Assembly: GCA_039188505.1 (NCBI GenBank)
Contig: JBCCZC010000265.1
Span: 1 to 7,837 of the forward strand
DNA length: 7,837 nt
DNA from: JBCCZC01 sp039188505
Lineage (GTDB): Bacteria; Pseudomonadota; Gammaproteobacteria; Xanthomonadales; SZUA-38
Reading direction: 5' to 3'
Positions 4,148 through 7,837 of this stretch are shown here, piece by piece. A program made the translations under genes and the position numbers. Position 1 is the first letter of the stretch; each line of letters starts with the position of its first letter. Below the pieces are notes generated by a model. The model was not told the origin of the DNA, searched no databases, and saw only the letters and a list, made by a program, of their open reading frames with translations.

Positions 4148-6247
4148 ATGCGCCGATTCCCTGCCCTGCCTTCGCTTATCCTGCTGCTCGTTGCAGCGCC
4201 TCTGCTGGCCCAGGACGACGCGCTGCGGCCGGTCACGCACGAGGAGGTCTGGCTCATGCAGCGCGTCGGCGGACCGGTGGTCTCGCCGGACGGTACCCGC
4301 GCGGTGGTTTCTGTCACCGAGCCGTCCTACGAGAAGGACGGGACCGTCTCGGACCTGTGGCTGATCGACGTCGCGGGTGAGTCCGCACCCCGTCGATTGA
4401 CCGCCACCCCCGGCTCCGAGAGCGGCGTCGCCTGGTCGCCGGACGGGACGCGGATCGCTTTCTCCGCCAAGCGTGACAAGGAGGACGGCGCGAAGGCTCA
4501 GATCCACGTGTTGCCGATGAACGGTCCCGGCGAAGCCATTGCCATTACCACCCTGTCGACGGGCGCGTCGAATCCGAAATGGAGCCCGGACGGTACGCGG
4601 ATCGCCTTCGAGAGCCGCGTCTATCGCGACGCCGCCGATGACGATGCGAACAAGGAAGCGAAGAAGGCGCGAGATGAGCGCGGCATCAACGTGTCGCGCT
4701 ACGAGATCTTCCCGATCCGCCAGTGGGATCGCTGGCGCGATGACCTCCAGACGCGGCTGTTCGTCCAGGACGCCGAGGCGGGCGCGAAACCCAAGGACCT
4801 GCTCGTCGGCACGGACCTCGTCGCGCGGCCGGGCTACGCAGGCGTCCCGTCGCTATCAGGCCTGGGATTGCGCGCCGCCTGGTCGCCCGCGGGCGATGCG
4901 CTCGTGATCTCCGCCACGGAGAATCTCGACGTCGCCGCGCACGCCACCGTGCGCTATGGCCTGTATCGAGTCGCGGTGGAGGGCGGCGAGCCGGCCCTGA
5001 TCACCCCAGGTGACGATTTCAGCTGCACCGGCGCGAAATTCTCGCGCGACGGCGAGTCTCTTTACTGCAGCTGGAGCCCGATCAACGAACACGTGTACAA
5101 CCACAGCGAGATCGCCCGGGCATCCTGGGACGGAACCGGCCTTGGCGGCGATCTCAGTGTCCTGACCGGCGACTTCGATCGCTCCGTGGGTGGCTTCAAC
5201 GTGACCGCGGACGGCAGCACGATCTACCTCAACGCCCACGACCACGGCCGTACGAGGCTGTTCTCCCTGCCAGCACAAGGCGGGACCGTCCGGCCACTGG
5301 ACCCTGAGTCCAATGGCGTCTACGGCACGCCGGCCCCCGCCGGCGATCGACTGCTGACGACCTGGCAGAGCTCGGCGGTGCCGGTCGAGGTCGTGCGCGT
5401 CGATCCGGCCAGCGGCGAACACGTCCCGCTCAGCGCGTACAACACGGAGCGTGCCGCAGGACTCGATCGCCCGCCGTTCCGGGGCTTCTGGTTCGAGAGC
5501 TCGAAGGGCCGACGGATCCACAGCTGGCTTGCCCTGCCGCCCGGCTTCGACGAGCGCAAGAAGTACCCGCTCGTGCTGTTCATCCACGGTGGCCCGTTCA
5601 GTTCATCGCGCGACACCGACCATGTTCGCTGGAGTCCGCACCTGCTCGCCTCGGCGGGCTATATCGTGCTGCTGACCGACTACACGGGTTCTGTCGGCTA
5701 CGGCGCCGAATTCTCCAGAAATATCGAGGGCGACCCGCTGGCGACGCCGGGCGAGGAGCTGATCGAGGCTGCCGACGAGGCGATCCGACGCTTCGACTTC
5801 ATCGACGCGGACCACCAGGCCGCAACCGGCGCCAGCTACGGCGGCCACCTCGTGAACTGGCTGCTGGCCACGACGGACCGCTTCGACGCTCTGGTGGGCC
5901 ACGCGGGACTCATCGATCTCGAGGGGCAGTACTCGACCAGCGACGTTGTCTATCATCGCGAGCGGATGAACGGCGGCCCTGCCTGGGGCGAAAGCGAGGT
6001 CTGGAAGGTCCAGAGCCCGTCGAGCTACGTCGACAACTTCAGGACCCCGACGATGCTCACGATCGGCGAGAAGGACTTTCGGGTGCCCGTGAATCAGACC
6101 GTTGCCGCGTGGACCTATCTCCGGCGGATGCAGGTGCCCTCGCGCCTGCTGGTCTTCCACGACGCGAACCACTGGATCATGAACGGCAAGGAAGCGAAGT
6201 ACTTCTGGGAGGAAGTGCACGCCTGGCTGGCGAAGTACCTGCAGTAG
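4148..6247 (+). CDS. Exported S9-family (prolyl oligopeptidase/acylaminoacyl-peptidase type) serine peptidase, 699 aa
   Basis: This secreted or periplasmic serine peptidase probably trims short peptides. Residues 1-21 are a Sec signal peptide: two arginines, a hydrophobic run PSLILLLVAAPLL, cleavage likely after Ala21. Residues about 25-430 form a beta-propeller with repeated blades such as SPDGTRAVVSV (46-56), WSPDGTRIAFSA (96-107), WSPDGTRIAFES (145-156) and WSPAGDALVISA (245-256). The segment PIRQWDRW (189-196) resembles the RHWDxW motif of many bacterial S9 peptidases. The C-terminal alpha/beta-hydrolase domain (about 450-699) has the oxyanion region LFIHGGPFSS (477-486), nucleophile Ser563 in GASYGGH, Asp643 in GEKDFRVP and His675 in HDANHW, so the triad is complete and correctly ordered. 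The length fits the family. AAGGA 7 nt before the ATG supports the start. The charged stretch 161-179 (DAADDDANKEAKKARDERG) is probably a surface loop. It stands alone, divergent from the CBS gene and convergent with the C25 peptidase. Substrate preference cannot be read from sequence. Confidence 0.95.
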   Translation: MRRFPALPSLILLLVAAPLLAQDDALRPVTHEEVWLMQRVGGPVVSPDGTRAVVSVTEPSYEKDGTVSDLWLIDVAGESAPRRLTATPGSESGVAWSPDGTRIAFSAKRDKEDGAKAQIHVLPMNGPGEAIAITTLSTGASNPKWSPDGTRIAFESRVYRDAADDDANKEAKKARDERGINVSRYEIFPIRQWDRWRDDLQTRLFVQDAEAGAKPKDLLVGTDLVARPGYAGVPSLSGLGLRAAWSPAGDALVISATENLDVAAHATVRYGLYRVAVEGGEPALITPGDDFSCTGAKFSRDGESLYCSWSPINEHVYNHSEIARASWDGTGLGGDLSVLTGDFDRSVGGFNVTADGSTIYLNAHDHGRTRLFSLPAQGGTVRPLDPESNGVYGTPAPAGDRLLTTWQSSAVPVEVVRVDPASGEHVPLSAYNTERAAGLDRPPFRGFWFESSKGRRIHSWLALPPGFDERKKYPLVLFIHGGPFSSSRDTDHVRWSPHLLASAGYIVLLTDYTGSVGYGAEFSRNIEGDPLATPGEELIEAADEAIRRFDFIDADHQAATGASYGGHLVNWLLATTDRFDALVGHAGLIDLEGQYSTSDVVYHRERMNGGPAWGESEVWKVQSPSSYVDNFRTPTMLTIGEKDFRVPVNQTVAAWTYLRRMQVPSRLLVFHDANHWIMNGKEAKYFWEEVHAWLAKYLQ

Positions 6248-6260
6248 GGCAACCACTTCC

Positions 6261-6287
6261 GGCCCCGGCGTGCTGCACGCCGGGGCC
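6261..6287. terminator. Strong 12-bp hairpin, probable bidirectional terminator between S9 and C25 peptidase genes
   Basis: GGCCCCGGCGTG (6261-6272) and CACGCCGGGGCC (6276-6287) pair perfectly around a 3-nt CTG loop. It lies 13 bp after the S9 stop and 9 bp from the end of the convergent C25 gene. There is no T-tract on either side. Position and stability argue for a transcription end or mRNA-stabilising role. Confidence 0.65.
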
Positions 6288-6296
6288 AAGGTCTTG

Positions 6297-7837
6297 TCAG
6301 CGCAGCTCCGTGGCCGGATCGCCAAGGAGCGCCATGCCGCGAAGCAGCGGTGCCGCCTCGGGGTTGACGCGCCCGAAGTCGCGCTGGGCGTCCATGAGCG
6401 CTTCACCAAGCGTGGTATTCCCGCCAAATTCGCCGAAGAACACCTCACCAAGGCTCTGCAGCAGCGTCAGATCCGTCAGGGCCGTCGCACCGATGATTGC
6501 CGCAGCGCCGTTGGACTGGAACAGGAACCCGCTGCCCATCGTGTCCTGTCTCGGGTCGGCGAAGTAGGTGTTCCAGCAGCCCCACTGCGTGATGAGGTGC
6601 GGTGTGGTGTTGGTCAGGGCTCGCGCGTCGTTGGCGTAGAACACGATGCCGTGCGCCGGGTTGAGGCCCCAGATGGAGAAGCTCGAGTGGCCGACGTAGC
6701 TCACCAGCTTGCCGCCACCGTTCAGCTCGTTCGTCAGCTCGGCCTTCGCGAGATTCAGACCCAGGTCATCCGCGAAGATGCTCCGCGTGTTGAGGAACGG
6801 CGACAGCAGCGCCGCGTACTGCTCGTTGATGACCGCGAACTCGCGGAAATTGTCCGACGGGCCCGACGCCTGGACCGAGTCCACCGGCGGATTGTAGGCC
6901 AGGATCTTGGCCGCCACCTGATCGAGTTCGGTAATCGTACGAACCGGGAGTCGGCCGATGGCCGCCGACGGGCGATTGTCGCCGTTGTAGTCGACGTAGC
7001 GGCTGTCGGCCGGCGCGTAAGTCACCAGATCGTCGGTCTGCACGTAGTGCGTCGGCACGAAGCTCTGGCTGGCGAGACCCAGATAGTCGCCGTAGTCGGT
7101 CGAATCGCCGCCGACCAAGAGCACGAAGCGCGGCCGAGCTTCCTTGATGAACGCGCTGATCGCATCAGCCGACCGTTCGTAGTCCGAATACTGCGCGTAG
7201 ATCGCCTCGACATCCACGACCCTCGTCGTGTAGCCGCGGGTGTGCTGCAGTGACTCGATCTGGCCGAGCGCGACGCTGTCGATGAACAGATCATGGGAGA
7301 TGATCATGTAGTCCACCAGCCCGGACCGCGGCTCACCGGACGCGAACGGCACGTCGACCTGGATCGACGGCGTCCGAATGGCACTGGCGTCCGCCGCTGC
7401 CCAGGTCCCCTCGCCTTTCAGGACGAGATCGTCGACGCCGGTGCGCCGGCGGTTGCCCTTCCACGCCACGACCTCACCGTCGAAGCCGGTGATCAGGAAC
7501 TTCCCGCGCTCGTCGATCGTGCCGCTCCAGGTGCCATTTGCTGCCTGGGACTCGCGATCGAAGGAAACCGCCATGCTCTCGAAGGCCATGATGTCGAACG
7601 GATTGCCGGTGTCGCCCGGCGCGACCAGTTCGAGGAAGTTGGTCCCTGCGGCCAAGACGCCCTCCGGCACCTCGATCGTGGTCGATGCGACCGACGTCCC
7701 GTCGAAGCGCAGCTCCGCGTGCTCGACGCCGTTGACGTTCACGAAGAGGTGATGATCATCACCCGGCGAGGGGAAATCCGTCACGCCGTAGAGATCAACC
7801 GTCAGCTGCGCTGACCCGCCTGCGTAATCCGTCAGCG
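6297..7837 (-). CDS. Peptidase family C25 (gingipain-type) cysteine protease, N-terminus beyond window edge
   Basis: The reading frame runs open to the right edge, so 512 C-terminal residues are seen and the start, including any signal peptide, is missing. A GTG at 7784 is in frame, but the codons before it stay open and continue beta-sandwich-like sequence, so it is not taken as the start. The first part (about 7837-7350) is beta-rich (DHHLFVNVNGVEHAELRF, GTNFLELVAPGD), like a carbohydrate-binding or Ig-like module. The C25 domain follows: YMIISHDLFI, RGYTTRVVDVEAIYAQYS, RFVLLVGGDSTDYGDY, then DYNGDNRPSAAIGRLPVRT, where an Asp/Asn-rich loop may bind calcium. The catalytic His is in SYVGHSS (codon 6687-6689) and the catalytic Cys in QWGCWN (codon 6576-6578), in the family's order. 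The protein ends at LLGDPATELR, right after the catalytic domain, with no type IX secretion sorting domain. Gingipains themselves prefer Arg or Lys; specificity here is unknown. Convergent with the S9 peptidase. Confidence 0.88.
   Translation of the reverse strand, partial: LTDYAGGSAQLTVDLYGVTDFPSPGDDHHLFVNVNGVEHAELRFDGTSVASTTIEVPEGVLAAGTNFLELVAPGDTGNPFDIMAFESMAVSFDRESQAANGTWSGTIDERGKFLITGFDGEVVAWKGNRRRTGVDDLVLKGEGTWAAADASAIRTPSIQVDVPFASGEPRSGLVDYMIISHDLFIDSVALGQIESLQHTRGYTTRVVDVEAIYAQYSDYERSADAISAFIKEARPRFVLLVGGDSTDYGDYLGLASQSFVPTHYVQTDDLVTYAPADSRYVDYNGDNRPSAAIGRLPVRTITELDQVAAKILAYNPPVDSVQASGPSDNFREFAVINEQYAALLSPFLNTRSIFADDLGLNLAKAELTNELNGGGKLVSYVGHSSFSIWGLNPAHGIVFYANDARALTNTTPHLITQWGCWNTYFADPRQDTMGSGFLFQSNGAAAIIGATALTDLTLLQSLGEVFFGEFGGNTTLGEALMDAQRDFGRVNPEAAPLLRGMALLGDPATELR

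Noticed and set aside
5603..6451. Minus-strand open frame (282 codons) opposite the S9 catalytic domain
   Set aside because: It lies antisense to conserved Ser/Asp/His motifs, runs through the 12-bp hairpin, and its translation has low-complexity shadow character.
6270..7253. Plus-strand open frame (327 codons) opposite the C25 protease
   Set aside because: It is antisense to a protease domain with both catalytic residues in place, and is an Arg/Val-rich shadow translation with no recognisable motif.

Overview
The window is GC-rich, densely packed bacterial DNA holding seven protein-coding genes. Two run off the ends: the first lacks its C-terminus (left edge) and the last lacks its N-terminus (right edge). 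The enoyl-CoA hydratase/hydroxyacyl-CoA dehydrogenase fusion, the TetR regulators, a CBS-pair protein, an exported S9 peptidase and short gaps together suggest a proteobacterium, perhaps a gammaproteobacterium. That placement is an inference from gene content. No rRNA, tRNA, CRISPR array, insertion sequence or phage gene was seen.

Left block (1-2333, minus strand): a TetR-family regulator (tetR2, 1752-2333), a second and shorter TetR-family regulator (tetR1, 1189-1707), then the first 373 codons of a bifunctional beta-oxidation protein. tetR1 has a near-consensus promoter whose -35 element and spacer are covered by a perfect 18-bp palindrome. The -10 lies so close to the ATG that the transcript should be leaderless.

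Centre (2334-3367): the 131-bp gap between tetR2 and a divergent plus-strand gene carries a near-consensus sigma-70 promoter. Two copies of a 16-bp operator, TAGGTC-RACT-GACCTA, overlap it. The gene they control is a haloalkane dehalogenase very close to DhlA of Xanthobacter autotrophicus. All catalytic and halide-binding residues are present, but it lacks the 11 cap-domain residues that in DhlA contain a duplicated VTQPA repeat. It therefore looks like the unduplicated form from which the 1,2-dichloroethane enzyme is thought to have evolved. This is the most interesting item in the window. With tetR2 it forms a compact, probably substrate-inducible dehalogenation module, and the nearby beta-oxidation gene could use the carbon chain of dehalogenated alkanes (inference).

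Right block (3368-7837): a stand-alone CBS-pair protein on the minus strand, convergent with the dehalogenase; a complete exported S9-family serine peptidase on the plus strand; and a minus-strand peptidase C25 (gingipain-type) catalytic domain. A perfect 12-bp stem separates the S9 and C25 genes. Nothing visible links these three functionally to the dehalogenase module.
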